A stretch of 64,000 bases of DNA from Actinomycetota bacterium (GCA_963169235.1 CAUJCX010000018.1:1-64000), one strand, 5' to 3'; shown: positions 34,053 through 43,884, counted from the first letter of the stretch. The notes: a model not told the origin generated them from the sequence alone. Program-made: numbers and translations.

Positions 34053-36551
34053 CTATTGCTTGGAGTACGGGATGCCGTCCGCCGCCGGCGGGCGGGGACG
34101 CGGCAGCACGCCGGCCACGGCCACCAGGGTCAGCACGTACGGCAGGGCCTCGAACAGCACGGCGGCCGAGTCACTGTACGCGGGCAGGCGCTGCGCGAGC
34201 GCGGCGGAGAAGCCGAACAGGAGGCAGGCGGCCAGCGTGCCCTTGGGCTTCCAGTTGCCGAAGATCATGGCGGCCAGGGCGATGAAGCCGCGGCCCGCGG
34301 TCATGTTCTCGTTGAACGAGCCGAGGAAGCCGATCGACAGGAACGCCCCGCCCAGCGCGGCCAGCGCCCCCGAGATGAGCACGCCCTGATAGCGCATCTT
34401 GTACACCGAGATGCCCAGCGTGTCGGCCGCGCGCGGGTGCTCGCCCACGGCGCGCAGGCGCAGGCCGAACGGCGTGCGGAAGATCACCCACCACGACGCG
34501 ACGACGGCGGCGAGGGCCACCCACACCAGGAGGTTCAGGGTGCCGATGGCGTCGCCCAGGAACGGCACGCCGTCCAGGAACGCCAGGTGCACGTCCGGCA
34601 CGGTGGGGATGCCCTCGGGCGTGCCCTCGGGCCCGTACACGTCCACGAAGAAGAAGCCGGTCAGGCCCAGCGCGAAGAAGTTGATGGCCATGCCGCTGAC
34701 GATCTGGTCGCTGCGGAAATGGATCGACCAGATGCCGTGGACGAGGGCCAGGAGCATGCCCGCGACGATGGCGGTGACCACGCCGACCACCCACGATCCC
34801 GACTTCTCGGCCCCCAGCAGGCCGAAGAACGCGCCCACCAGCATCATGCCCTCGAGGCCCACGTTCACCACGCCGGGGCGCTCGCTGAACACCCCGCCGA
34901 GGGCCGCGAAGATCATGGGCGTCGCCTGCCGCAGCATGGCCGCGAACAGCGCGCTCCAGATGACGACGGTCTCGAGCTTGCCCACGCTCGACTGCGTCGC
35001 CGCCACGCCGAGGGTGGCGCACAACACGGCCAGGACGCCCGCCACGTAGCCCAGGCGCAGCATGCCCGCGCGCACCGGCACGACGGCCAGCGCGATGGCG
35101 ACGAGGCCGATGACCACCGGCAGGATGGGGCTGCGCAGCGTCAGCGGCGGGATGGCGACGAACGCCGCCAGCAGCGCCACGATCACCGCGGCCACGCCCA
35201 CCGCCTTGGGGCCCCGCGGCACGGCGTCGCGCGCCCAGTCGGCGACCCGCGACGACAGCGACGCCCGGGCCGGCGCGAACTTCTCGGCCGCGCCCGACGA
35301 CACCGCCACCTCCACCTTCGGCGTGCGGCGCGGCAACAGCCCCCAGCGCGACACGCGCGGCAGGCGGATGCCGCGGTTGCGCCAGATCATCAGAAGCAGC
35401 ACGTCGATGCCCACGAACAAGAGCACGAGCCCCTGGATGATCAGCGTCAGGTTGCCCGCCAGCTGCGGCGCGATGATCGTCGAGTCGATGCTGCGCGATG
35501 ACGTGCCGTACAGCAGGGCGCCGAACAGCAGCGATGCGAAGCCGACGCCCACCGCGCTGTTGCGGCCCAGGAGGGCCACCGCGATGCCGACGAAGCCGAT
35601 GGTGGACGTGCGGATGTCGAGCGTGCCGATGCGGTACTGCCAGCCCAGCATGTCCATCGCGCCGCCGAGGCCGGCGAACGCGCCCGAGATGGCCATCGCC
35701 AGGAAGTAGCTGCGGGCGACGTTGATGCCGCCGTAACGCGCGGCCTCGGGGTTGCGGCCCACGGCGCGCACGCGGAACCCCAGCGTGGTGCGGGCCAGGA
35801 TGAGCCAGTACGCCACCAGCGCGGCGATCGCGATGAAGAAGCCCATGTGCAGGCCCTGCAGCTCGGCGTCACCCCAGAACACCGGGATCTTGGCGCCATC
35901 CACCACGTCGTTGGAGATCGGCACCGACGCGTCGCGCGCGTTCTGCAGCGGTCCGCCGAGGCCGAACAGGTAGACGCCGATCCAGATGGCGACCCAGTTC
36001 AGCATGATGGTGGTGATGACCTCGTGGGCCCCCACCGTGGCCTTGAGGATGCCCGCGATGCCCGCCCACACCGCCCCGGCCAGCGTGGCCGCGAGGATGG
36101 CGATCACCACGTGCAGGCCGCTCGACATGTCGGCCAGCGAGCTGCCGACCCACACCGAGGCGATGGCACCCACGATCCATTGGCCCTGGCCGCCGATGTT
36201 GAACAGGCCGCAGCGGAACGCGAACGCCACGGCCAGACCGGTGAGGGCCAGCGTGGTGGACACCAGCAGCGTCTGCTGCAGGTTGTAGACCGCGATCTCG
36301 CGCGTGGTCGAGTCGATGAACGGGTTGAACCAGTTGAGGCCCGTACCGTCGTAGATGCCCTTGTAGACCTTCAGCGGGTTGCTGCCGACGGCCAGCACCA
36401 CCAGCCCCGCGACCAGGAACGCCAGGAGCGTCGTGATGACCGACGTCGCGACCCCTCCGAGGGCGCCCACGCGGCGCAGCATGCGCGGCCCGGGCACGCC
36501 CGAGCTGTCGGGCGCCGGCACCTGCTCGGGCGGCGTGGTCTGGGTGCTCAC
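34053..36551 (-). CDS. nucleoside ABC transporter, both permeases fused
   Basis: 832 residues, GTG 36551 overlapping the ATPase stop (GTGA). The first half (about 30-400) is a BPD_transp_2/YufP-NupP-like permease (LFNIGGQGQWIVGAIA, ATVGAHEVITTIMLNWVAI). After a linker with a basic stretch, the second half (about 510-820) is a YufQ/NupQ-like permease (GVVNVGLEGMMLVGAFFGL, SDQIVSGMAINFFALG). In most genomes these are two proteins that heterodimerise in the membrane; here one chain supplies both. Substrate: nucleosides, from the BMP lipoprotein and the catabolic genes nearby. Confidence 0.92.
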   Translation of the reverse strand: MSTQTTPPEQVPAPDSSGVPGPRMLRRVGALGGVATSVITTLLAFLVAGLVVLAVGSNPLKVYKGIYDGTGLNWFNPFIDSTTREIAVYNLQQTLLVSTTLALTGLAVAFAFRCGLFNIGGQGQWIVGAIASVWVGSSLADMSSGLHVVIAILAATLAGAVWAGIAGILKATVGAHEVITTIMLNWVAIWIGVYLFGLGGPLQNARDASVPISNDVVDGAKIPVFWGDAELQGLHMGFFIAIAALVAYWLILARTTLGFRVRAVGRNPEAARYGGINVARSYFLAMAISGAFAGLGGAMDMLGWQYRIGTLDIRTSTIGFVGIAVALLGRNSAVGVGFASLLFGALLYGTSSRSIDSTIIAPQLAGNLTLIIQGLVLLFVGIDVLLLMIWRNRGIRLPRVSRWGLLPRRTPKVEVAVSSGAAEKFAPARASLSSRVADWARDAVPRGPKAVGVAAVIVALLAAFVAIPPLTLRSPILPVVIGLVAIALAVVPVRAGMLRLGYVAGVLAVLCATLGVAATQSSVGKLETVVIWSALFAAMLRQATPMIFAALGGVFSERPGVVNVGLEGMMLVGAFFGLLGAEKSGSWVVGVVTAIVAGMLLALVHGIWSIHFRSDQIVSGMAINFFALGLTGFFFVDVYGPEGTPEGIPTVPDVHLAFLDGVPFLGDAIGTLNLLVWVALAAVVASWWVIFRTPFGLRLRAVGEHPRAADTLGISVYKMRYQGVLISGALAALGGAFLSIGFLGSFNENMTAGRGFIALAAMIFGNWKPKGTLAACLLFGFSAALAQRLPAYSDSAAVLFEALPYVLTLVAVAGVLPRPRPPAADGIPYSKQ

Positions 36552-38155
36552 GCGGGCTCCGTCGTCGCGTCGGGGGACGTCGTGGCGACGCGGGCGGTGC
36601 CGTCCGTGCCACCCAGCATCGCCATGCCCAGCTCGCCGCGGTCGGCTCCGGACGGGAACTCGCCCACGATGCGGCCCTCGAACAGCACCAGGATGCGATC
36701 GGCCAGCGACAGCACCTCGTCGAGCTCGAGCGACACCAGCAGGATGCCGCGGCCCTCGTCGCGTTCGGCCACCAGGCGCTTGTGGACGTACTCGATGGCA
36801 CCCACGTCGAGGCCGCGGGTGGGCTGCGACGCCACCAGCACCTCAGGGTCGCGGTTGACCTCGCGGGCGATGATGACCTTCTGCTGGTTGCCGCCCGACA
36901 GCGACGACGCGGGCGTGCGCACATCGCCGCCGCGCACGTCGAACTCCTGCAGCAGCGGCGCCGCCACGCGCTCCATGGCGCGGGGCGAGAGCCACCCGTG
37001 GCGGCCGATGGGCGCGCGGTCGAAGTCGTGGATGGCGACGTTCTCGGCCAGCGTGAACGCCAGCACCAGGCCGCGCTGGTGACGGTCGGTGGGGATGTGC
37101 CCGACGCCCGCGTTGAGGGCGAAGCGAGGCGTCGTACCGGCGATCTCCACGCCCTTCAGCGTGATGCTGCCGGCGTGGGGCTTGCGCAGGGACGTGATGG
37201 CGTCGATCAGCTCGGCCTGGCCGTTGCCGTCGACCCCGGCGACGGCGACGATCTCACCCGCGTGGACCGTGAACGACACGCCGTTGACCGCGGGGATGTC
37301 GCGGTCGTCGCGCACCTCCAGGTCGGTCACCACCAGCAGCGGGTCGCCGGGGGTGGCGGGAGGCCGCTCCACCGACAGGTTGACGTCGCGGCCCACCATC
37401 AGTGCGGCCAGGCTGTCCTGCGTGGCGCCGTCGGTCGAGATGGTCTCGACGCTCTGGCCGCGGCGCAGCACCGTGACCCGGTCGGCCACGTCGAGGATCT
37501 CGTTGAGCTTGTGGGTGATGAACACCACGGACGTGCCCTGCGCCGTCAGGCCCCGGATGATCTCGATGAGCTCGTCGATCTCCTGCGGGGTCAGCACGGC
37601 GGTGGGCTCGTCGAGGATGAGGATCTCGGCGCCCCGGTAGAGCGCCTTCAGGATCTCGACCCGCTGCTGCTGACCCACCGTGATGTCCTCGATCACCGCG
37701 TCGGGATCGACCTTCAGGCCGTACCGCTCGGAGATGGCCTTCACCTTGGCCACGGCCTCGCGCTGGTCGAGAGCCAGCCCGCTGCGGGGCTCGATGCCGA
37801 GCACGATGTTCTCGGCCACCGTCATCACCGGGATCAGCATGAAGTGCTGGTGCACCATGCCGATGCCGCGGGCGATCGCGTCGCCCGGACCGGTGACCTC
37901 CACCTTCTCGCCGTTGATGAGGATGTCGCCCTCGTCGGCGGCCAGCAGGCCGAACAGCACGTTCATCAGCGTCGACTTGCCGGCGCCGTTCTCGCCGAGC
38001 AGGGCATGCACCTCGCCCTTGCGCAGCTCGAAGTTGACGTGGTCGGACGCGACCAGCGACCCGAACCGCTTGACGATGCCACGCAGCTCGAGCACCGGGG
38101 GCTCCGGCGCGGTGTGCGCCGGAGCCGTGTCCGGTGGTTGCGTGGGCGATGTCAC
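36548..38155 (-). CDS. nucleoside ABC transporter, double ATP-binding protein
   Basis: 535 residues with two ABC domains, as in YufO/NupO/RnsB. First domain: Walker A GENGAGKST, signature TVGQQQRVEI, Walker B LILDEPTAVLTP. Second domain: degenerate Walker A GVDGNGQAE, signature LSGGNQQKV, and ASQPTRGLDVGA. GTG 38155; the lipoprotein gene ends 25 bp upstream. Energises import through the fused permease. Confidence 0.94.
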   Translation of the reverse strand: MTSPTQPPDTAPAHTAPEPPVLELRGIVKRFGSLVASDHVNFELRKGEVHALLGENGAGKSTLMNVLFGLLAADEGDILINGEKVEVTGPGDAIARGIGMVHQHFMLIPVMTVAENIVLGIEPRSGLALDQREAVAKVKAISERYGLKVDPDAVIEDITVGQQQRVEILKALYRGAEILILDEPTAVLTPQEIDELIEIIRGLTAQGTSVVFITHKLNEILDVADRVTVLRRGQSVETISTDGATQDSLAALMVGRDVNLSVERPPATPGDPLLVVTDLEVRDDRDIPAVNGVSFTVHAGEIVAVAGVDGNGQAELIDAITSLRKPHAGSITLKGVEIAGTTPRFALNAGVGHIPTDRHQRGLVLAFTLAENVAIHDFDRAPIGRHGWLSPRAMERVAAPLLQEFDVRGGDVRTPASSLSGGNQQKVIIAREVNRDPEVLVASQPTRGLDVGAIEYVHKRLVAERDEGRGILLVSLELDEVLSLADRILVLFEGRIVGEFPSGADRGELGMAMLGGTDGTARVATTSPDATTEPA

Positions 38156-38180
38156 GGAGTAACCGGTCGCCCGACGCGTG

Positions 38181-39236
38181 CTACTTGACCGTGACGGGGA
38201 TGTCCTTGATCTCCCCGTCGATGATCTTCTTCTGCAGGCCTTCGACCTCGGTCACGAGCTCGGCCGGGACCTTGTCGGAGACCTTACCCAGGGCGACGCC
38301 GCCGTTCTTCAGGTCGTACGTCTTGTCGCCACCGGTGAACGTGCCCTCCGCGGCGTCCTTGGCCGTGTCGAACACCGACACGTCCACGCGCTTGACGGCG
38401 CTGGTGAGGATGTGCGGGCCCAGGTCGGACTGGTCGCGGTCGACGCCGACGCCCCAGACGCCCTTCTCCTTGGCGGCGCTCAGCGCGCCGAGGCCGCAGC
38501 CACCGGCCACCTGGAACACCACCTGCGAGCCCTGCTGGATCTGGTTGAGCGCCAGCTCCTTGCACTTGTCCTGGGCCACGAACTCCTGCGAGTAGCCGAT
38601 GAGCACCTTGGTCTTGGGGTTGGCCGCCTCGGCGCCCGCCTTGTAGCCCGCGATGAAGATCTCGACCGACGGGATCTTCATGCCGCCCACGGCGCTGATG
38701 ACCGGGGCGTCCTTGTTCTTCTCTTCCGCCATCTTCGCGGCCATGTAGCCGATGAGGTAGCTGTTCTCGTTGGTCGCGAAGACCAGGCCGCGCACGTTCT
38801 TGGGCTTGTGCTTGAGGGCCGCCTGCGGGAAGTCGACGATCGCGAAGTTCGCGTTGGGGAACTTGGTGGCGACCGTGTCGATGCCGTCGGCCATCAGGAA
38901 GCCGACGCCGATGGAGACCGTGGTCTTCTTGCGGGCCAGCGTGGTCAGGTTGGGGATGTAGTCACCCGCCGCCGCCGACTCGATGGGCGAGCCCTTGACG
39001 CCCAGTTCCTTCTGCGCCCGCTCGAGGCCCTCGAGGGCCGACTGGTTGAACGAGCGGTCGTTGAACTTGCCGACGTCGCTGACCAGGCCCACCGTCGCGT
39101 CGGACGTCGGGGCTGCCGCCGTGTCGGTGCCGCCCCCCGCCTTGTCGTCGTCTCCGCCACACGCCGCGGCACCCAGCAGCAGGGCGGCGGACGCCGCCGA
39201 CAATGCCAAGGTGACGCCGAATCGCCGTGCCCTCAT
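38181..39236 (-). CDS. BMP-family nucleoside-binding lipoprotein
   Basis: 351 residues; AAGGAG lies 5 nt before ATG 39236. Signal peptide with lipobox LLLGAAACGGDDD, so it is anchored outside the membrane. Basic membrane protein (BMP/PnrA) fold: VGLVSDVGKFNDRSFNQSALEGLERA at the start, FPNANFAIVD, VRGLVFATNENSYLIGYMAAKMA, and GCGLGALSAAKEKGVWGVGVDRDQ. Captures nucleosides for the downstream ATPase and permease genes; first gene of that operon. Confidence 0.94.
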   Translation of the reverse strand: MRARRFGVTLALSAASAALLLGAAACGGDDDKAGGGTDTAAAPTSDATVGLVSDVGKFNDRSFNQSALEGLERAQKELGVKGSPIESAAAGDYIPNLTTLARKKTTVSIGVGFLMADGIDTVATKFPNANFAIVDFPQAALKHKPKNVRGLVFATNENSYLIGYMAAKMAEEKNKDAPVISAVGGMKIPSVEIFIAGYKAGAEAANPKTKVLIGYSQEFVAQDKCKELALNQIQQGSQVVFQVAGGCGLGALSAAKEKGVWGVGVDRDQSDLGPHILTSAVKRVDVSVFDTAKDAAEGTFTGGDKTYDLKNGGVALGKVSDKVPAELVTEVEGLQKKIIDGEIKDIPVTVK

Positions 39237-39313
39237 GTGTGCTCCTTGTGTCCGTTCCCGCGGCCCCGTGTCCCGACGGGACGCACCCCGCGCCGCACGT
39301 TGTGTGCCCCATG

Positions 39314-39342
39314 CTTATACATGCGCGCCCGGTCGGCGGTAA
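39314..39342 (-). promoter_or_regulatory. promoter of the nucleoside transporter operon
   Basis: Minus strand TTACCG (39337-39342) and TATAAG (39314-39319) are 17 bp apart, giving a leader of about 70 nt with a Shine-Dalgarno site. Confidence 0.55.
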
Positions 39343-39346
39343 CCCC

Positions 39347-39376
39347 AAAAAACACCCGAACGGCACCGGAGGCCGT
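39347..39376 (-). terminator. intrinsic terminator after deoA
   Basis: On the minus strand an ACGGC/GCCGT stem with a 7-nt loop is followed 7 nt later by TTTTTT. It begins 9 nt past the deoA stop. One of the rare U-tract terminators here. Confidence 0.5.
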
Positions 39377-39384
39377 GCGGCGGC

Positions 39385-40668
39385 TCACGCCGTGACACGG
39401 CCCAGCACCCGTGAGCCGGGGGCGTCGGCGTGGTCGGCAAGGGCGACGGCACCCGCGAACTCGTGCACAGCGGCGGCCAGGTGGGCCTCGTCGTCGGCGT
39501 AGATCTCGGCCAGCGCTCCTCCGGCCGCGACGGCGTCGCCCACGCCCACGCGCAGCACCACCCCGGCGCCCGGGCTGACGGGTTCGTCGCGGCGCGAGCG
39601 ACCGGCGCCGGCGCGCCACGCGGCCATGCCCACCGGCATCGCGCGGATGGCCGACACCACCCCCGCGGTGTCGGCGGTGACCACATGGCTGAGGGCGGCC
39701 GATGGCAGCGGCGCGGCGGGATCGCCCCCCTGCGCGCGGATCATGGCGTTCCACACATCCATCGCCCGCCCGTCGTCGAGCGCGGCGGCGGGGTCCGCGT
39801 CCACCCCCGCCAGCTCCAGCATCTCGGCGGCCAGCGCCACCGTGAGCTCACGCACGTCGGCGGGGCCGCCTCCCGCGAGCACCTCCACCGACTCGGCCAC
39901 CTCCACCCCGTTGCCCGCCGCATACCCCAGCGGGGCGTCCATGGCCGTCAGCACGGCGACGGCCCGCACGCCGTGGTCGGCGCCCAGCCGCACCATCGCC
40001 CGGGCCAGTTCCTCGGCGCGGTCGCGGTCGCGCATGAACGCACCCGCGCCCACCTTGACGTCGAGCACCAGCCCGTCGGTGCCCTCCGCGATCTTCTTGC
40101 TCATGATGGAGCTGGCGATCAGCGGGATGGACTCCACCGTGGCGGTCACGTCGCGCAGCGCGTACAGCAGCTTGTCGGCGGGCGCCAGGTCGGGCCCGGC
40201 GGCGCAGATGACCGCGCCCACGTCCCGCAGCTGGTCGATGAAGCCCTGACCCGACAGGTCGGTGCGCAAGCCGGGGATGGCCTCGAGCTTGTCGAGCGTG
40301 CCGCCGGTGTGGCCGAGGCCGCGTCCCGACAGCTGCGGCACCGCGACGCCGAACGCGGCCACCAGCGGGCACAGGGGCAGCGAGATCTTGTCGCCCACAC
40401 CGCCCGTGGAGTGCTTGTCGACCGTGGGACGGCCCACGGCCGAGAGGTCGAGGCGCGTGCCCGACGCGATCATCGCGTCGGTCCACGTGGCCAGCTCGCG
40501 GGGGGTCATGCCCCGGAAGAACACGGCCATGGTGAGCGCCGACGCCTGCTCGTGGGCCACGTCGCCGCGCGTGTACGCGGCGATGAACCACCGGATCTGC
40601 GCGTCGGTCAGCTCGCCTCCGTCGCGCTTGGTGCGGATGACGTCGACGGCCGAGATGGGCTCGCTCAT
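39385..40668 (-). CDS. deoA: thymidine phosphorylase
   Basis: 427 residues. Pyrimidine nucleoside phosphorylase family: KHSTGGVGDKISLPL is the phosphate-binding loop, SGRGLGHTGGTLDKLEAIPG, SIMSKKIAEG and LDVKVGAGAFM are all conserved. Cleaves thymidine (and deoxyuridine) with phosphate to base and deoxyribose-1-phosphate, feeding the phosphopentomutase and DeoC encoded 8 kb away. TATGCT-N6-ATG suggests its own leaderless promoter in the 31-bp gap after the cytidine deaminase gene. Confidence 0.95.
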   Translation of the reverse strand: MSEPISAVDVIRTKRDGGELTDAQIRWFIAAYTRGDVAHEQASALTMAVFFRGMTPRELATWTDAMIASGTRLDLSAVGRPTVDKHSTGGVGDKISLPLCPLVAAFGVAVPQLSGRGLGHTGGTLDKLEAIPGLRTDLSGQGFIDQLRDVGAVICAAGPDLAPADKLLYALRDVTATVESIPLIASSIMSKKIAEGTDGLVLDVKVGAGAFMRDRDRAEELARAMVRLGADHGVRAVAVLTAMDAPLGYAAGNGVEVAESVEVLAGGGPADVRELTVALAAEMLELAGVDADPAAALDDGRAMDVWNAMIRAQGGDPAAPLPSAALSHVVTADTAGVVSAIRAMPVGMAAWRAGAGRSRRDEPVSPGAGVVLRVGVGDAVAAGGALAEIYADDEAHLAAAVHEFAGAVALADHADAPGSRVLGRVTA

Positions 40669-40674
40669 GGCGGG

Positions 40675-40680
40675 AGCATA
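40675..40680 (-). promoter_or_regulatory. -10 element, leaderless start of deoA
   Basis: TATGCT on the minus strand, 6 nt before ATG 40668. Confidence 0.5.
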
Positions 40681-40699
40681 CGGCCCTCCCGCCCGCGGG

Positions 40700-41116
40700 T
40701 CATCCCCCGTCGCGCCCGCCCGCGCGACGGGTGACGTCGTCGGGGCCGAACGCCCCGGGCAGGAGCTCGCCCAGCGTGATGGGATCGCCGGGCTGGTCGA
40801 GCACCAGCTCCGCCCCGCCGTGCTCGTACAGCACCTGGCGGCAGCGCCCGCACGGGGCGACGGGCTCGCCGTCTCCCGCCACGATGCTGATGGCCACGAG
40901 CCGTCCGCCGCCGCCGCCCACGAGGTCGCTCACCAGCCCGCACTCCGCGCACAGGGTGAGGCCGTAGCTGGCGTTCTCGACGTTGCAGCCGCGCACCAGG
41001 CGGCCGTCGTCGACCAGCGCGCACGCCCCCACGAACACGCCGGAGTAGGGCGCGTAGGCGCGGCGGGTCATGGCGCGCGCCTCGTCCCGCAGCGCCTGCC
41101 AGTCGACGCCGCTCAC
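40700..41116 (-). CDS. cdd: cytidine deaminase
   Basis: 138 residues, GTG 41116 overlapping the HAD stop (GTGA). Small tetrameric type. Zinc ligands and catalytic Glu are visible: CNVENASYG, LCAECG (C-x-E) and PCGRCRQ. Converts cytidine and deoxycytidine to uridine and deoxyuridine, which thymidine phosphorylase can then cleave. Confidence 0.95.
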   Translation of the reverse strand: MSGVDWQALRDEARAMTRRAYAPYSGVFVGACALVDDGRLVRGCNVENASYGLTLCAECGLVSDLVGGGGGRLVAISIVAGDGEPVAPCGRCRQVLYEHGGAELVLDQPGDPITLGELLPGAFGPDDVTRRAGGRDGG

Positions 41117-41811
41117 GCCGACAGCCCCGCGACGGCGCCGGGGACGTCGGCGATGCCGTCCACCTCCACCCAGCGCGGTCCCCCCTCGGCCTCGGCGTGC
41201 TCCATGGCCCACGTGACGTGGTACGGCACGTGCACGCCGAAGCCACCCAGCTCCACCACGGGCAGCACGTCCGACTTCAACGAGTTGCCCACCATGCAGA
41301 AGCGGTCGGCCGAGCCGCCCACGCGCAGCAGCACGCGCGCGTACGTGGCCGGGTCCTTCTCGCTGACGATCTCGACGTGCTCGAACAGGTCGGCGAGGCC
41401 CGAGGCCGCCACCTTCGACTCCTGGTGGAACAGATCGCCCTTGGTCACCAGCACCAGCCGGTAGCGCTCGGCCAGCGTCGCGACCACGTCGGCGACGCCG
41501 TCGATGAGCTCCACGGGGTGGTCGAGGATCTCCTTGCCGAAGCCGATGATCTGCTCGATGCGGCGGCCGTCGACGCGGTGGTCGGTGAGCGTCAGCGCCG
41601 TCTCGATCATCGACAGCGTGAAGCCCTTGGCCCCGTAGCCGAAGTACCGCAGGTTGCGGCGCTCGGTCTCGAGCAGCGTGCGGGACGTCACCTCCTCGTC
41701 GTCCACCCACGGCGCCATCAGCTCGCGGAAGCGCTGCTCGGACACCTGGAACTGGCCCTCGTTGTGCCACAGGGTGTCGTCCGCGTCCAGGCCCACGATC
41801 TCGATCGGCAT
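41113..41811 (-). CDS. HAD-superfamily hydrolase
   Basis: 232 residues. Motif I is GLDADDTLW with the nucleophile Asp, motif II VLVTKGD, motif III lysine in VSEKDPATY, and motif IV GNSLKSDV. The set is that of small-molecule phosphatases. Position before cdd and deoA suggests a nucleotide or sugar phosphate substrate (inference). Leaderless start TACACT-N7-ATG, divergent from adenosine deaminase. Confidence 0.88.
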   Translation of the reverse strand: MPIEIVGLDADDTLWHNEGQFQVSEQRFRELMAPWVDDEEVTSRTLLETERRNLRYFGYGAKGFTLSMIETALTLTDHRVDGRRIEQIIGFGKEILDHPVELIDGVADVVATLAERYRLVLVTKGDLFHQESKVAASGLADLFEHVEIVSEKDPATYARVLLRVGGSADRFCMVGNSLKSDVLPVVELGGFGVHVPYHVTWAMEHAEAEGGPRWVEVDGIADVPGAVAGLSA

Positions 41812-41818
41812 GCGCGGG

Positions 41819-41824
41819 AGTGTA
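41819..41824 (-). promoter_or_regulatory. -10 element, leaderless start of the HAD-cdd operon
   Basis: TACACT on the minus strand, 7 nt before ATG 41811. Confidence 0.6.
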
Positions 41825-41862
41825 AAGCCGCGCGCGGCGTAGGCGCACGGGCGGCGATGGTT

Positions 41863-41868
41863 TACCGT
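41863..41868 (+). promoter_or_regulatory. -10 element, leaderless start of add
   Basis: TACCGT, 7 nt before ATG 41876. With the divergent TACACT it fills a 64-bp spacer. Confidence 0.55.
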
Positions 41869-41875
41869 TCACCGC

Positions 41876-42949
41876 ATGACACTCGATATCGACACCATCC
41901 GCCGCGCCCCCAAGGTCATGCTGCATGACCACCTGGACGGGGGGCTGCGGCCGGCCACCATCGTGGAGCTGGCCGACGAGGTGGGCTACGACGGCCTGCC
42001 GACCCGTGACCCCGAGGAGCTGCGCGAGGCGATCAGCCGCGGGGCCAACCGCAACGACCTGGTGCTGTACCTGGAGACGTTCGCCCATACCGTCGCCGTC
42101 ATGCAGACCCGCGACGCGCTCGAGCGCGTGGCGCGCGAGTGCGCCGAGGACCTCGCCGCCGACGGCATCGTGTACGCCGAGGTGCGCTTCGCCCCCGAGC
42201 TCCACCGCGAGCGAGGGCTGTCGCTGGACGACGTGATGGAGGCCGTGCTCGCCGGCTTCGAGGCCGGGTCGCGGGGCACCGGGCTCACCATCCGCCTGTT
42301 GTGCTCGGCCATGCGCCAGCAGGCCCTCAGCCGCGAGATCGCCGAGCTGGCGATCCGCTACCGCGACGCCGGCTGCGTGGGCTTCGACATCGCCGGCCCC
42401 GAGGCGGGCAACCCACCGTCGATGCACCTGGACGCGTTCGCCGCCGTGATGCGCGCCAACTTCCACATCACCATCCACGCCGGCGAGGCGTTCGGCCTGC
42501 CGTCCATCGCCGAGGCCCTGCACGTGTGCGGCGCCGAGCGCCTGGGACACGGCGTGCGCATCATCGACGACATCACCATCGACGACAACGGCGACGCGAC
42601 GCTGGGGCTCCTGGCGGCGTTCGTGCGCGACCGGCGCGTGCCGCTGGAGCTGTGCCCGTCGTCCAACGTGCACGTGGGCGCCGTGCCGTCGCTCGATCAG
42701 CACCCCGTGGGGCTCCTCGCCGACCTGCGCTTCCGCGTCACGGTGAACACCGACAACCGGCTGATGAGCGCCACGACGCTGAGCGACGAGTTCATGCACA
42801 TGCACGAGGTGTTCGGATGGGACCTGGCCCGTGTGCGCTGGGCCACCGTCAACGCCATGAAGTCGGCGTTCCTGTCGTTCGACGAGCGGTTGAAGATCAT
42901 CAACCGGGTGATCAAGCCGGGCTTCGGCGCGCTGGGGGCCGACGGCTAG
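41876..42949 (+). CDS. add: adenosine deaminase
   Basis: 357 residues. Metal and catalytic motifs: [12 protein letters not shown] near residues 15-26, TIHAGEA (His and Glu), RLGHGVRI and [11 protein letters not shown] with the metal-binding Asp. The second Asp of the usual TDD is Asn, a form I recall from other actinobacterial adenosine deaminases. Converts adenosine and deoxyadenosine to inosine and deoxyinosine for purine nucleoside phosphorylase. Stands alone on the plus strand amid minus-strand nucleoside genes. Confidence 0.94.
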   Translation: MTLDIDTIRRAPKVMLHDHLDGGLRPATIVELADEVGYDGLPTRDPEELREAISRGANRNDLVLYLETFAHTVAVMQTRDALERVARECAEDLAADGIVYAEVRFAPELHRERGLSLDDVMEAVLAGFEAGSRGTGLTIRLLCSAMRQQALSREIAELAIRYRDAGCVGFDIAGPEAGNPPSMHLDAFAAVMRANFHITIHAGEAFGLPSIAEALHVCGAERLGHGVRIIDDITIDDNGDATLGLLAAFVRDRRVPLELCPSSNVHVGAVPSLDQHPVGLLADLRFRVTVNTDNRLMSATTLSDEFMHMHEVFGWDLARVRWATVNAMKSAFLSFDERLKIINRVIKPGFGALGADG

Positions 42950-42959
42950 GACGCCTGCG

Positions 42960-43850
42960 TCAGGCCTCCTCGCCGGGGCGGGCCCCCAAGAGCGTCACGG
43001 CCTCGGCGGCGGCCTGGGTCGCCATCTGCAGCGCGCGCTCGGGGCGCTCGCGACCCCAGCCGGCCAGGAAGCCCGCGGCGAACGCGTCGCCCGCGCCGGC
43101 CGTGTTCAGCACCGGGCCGGGCGGCGGCGCCGGCGCGCAGCGGGCCTCCCCGTCGGGGCCCGCGTACCACGCACCCTCCGACCCGAGCTTCAGCACCACC
43201 GCGGGGGCGCGGCGGTGGAGGGCGTCCATCGCGCCGGCGGCGTCCGTCGCCCCCGTCAGCGCGTCGGCCTCATCCAGCGTCGCGATCACGAGATCGGCGC
43301 CGCGCACGACGGCCCAGAAGACGTCGGCCCCCATCTGCCGCAGCGGCGCCGTCGACGCCGGGTCCACCGACACGGTCACTCCCGCGATGCGGGCCGCCGC
43401 GATGGCGCGTGACGCCACCTCGCGGTTGGACGGGGCGTGCACCACGTAGCCCGACACGTGCAGGTGCCGGGCGTCGGCCGGCACGTCGACGTCGGGGTGA
43501 TGGGCGTTGGCGCCCTGGTCGCCGATGAACGTGCGCTCGCCGTCCGGTGCCACCAGCACCACCAGGGTGCCCGTCGGGACGTGGGGTACGTAGCGGGCCG
43601 TCACGTGGATGCCCGCCGCCTCCAGCGCCGCAACCACGGAGTGGCCCGCCGCGTCGTCGCCGACCGCCACCGACAGCGTCACCGGCACGCCCAGGTGCGC
43701 CAGCCAGTGGGCGACGTTCGACCCCGCGCCCCCGTGGCGCGTCGCGATCTGGGCCTCCGTGTCACTGCCCCACACGATGGGCCCGGCGTGACGGGCGAGG
43801 ATGTCGATCATGGCGTCGCCGATGACGACGACGCGACCCGCACCGGTCAC
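42960..43850 (-). CDS. psuK: PfkB-family kinase, probable pseudouridine kinase
   Basis: 296 residues; GTG 43850 with AAAGGAG 5 nt upstream. PfkB signatures: RHGGAGSNVAHWLAHLG near the N terminus and NTAGAGDAFAAGFLAG with the catalytic Asp at the C terminus. The gene directly follows psuG, and psuK-psuG is a known pair: the kinase makes pseudouridine 5-phosphate and the glycosidase splits it. The substrate is inferred from that context; a ribokinase is the alternative. Confidence 0.8.
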   Translation of the reverse strand: MTGAGRVVVIGDAMIDILARHAGPIVWGSDTEAQIATRHGGAGSNVAHWLAHLGVPVTLSVAVGDDAAGHSVVAALEAAGIHVTARYVPHVPTGTLVVLVAPDGERTFIGDQGANAHHPDVDVPADARHLHVSGYVVHAPSNREVASRAIAAARIAGVTVSVDPASTAPLRQMGADVFWAVVRGADLVIATLDEADALTGATDAAGAMDALHRRAPAVVLKLGSEGAWYAGPDGEARCAPAPPPGPVLNTAGAGDAFAAGFLAGWGRERPERALQMATQAAAEAVTLLGARPGEEA

Positions 43851-43884
43851 TCCCTCTCCTTTCGGCAGCACCCCCCGACACCTT

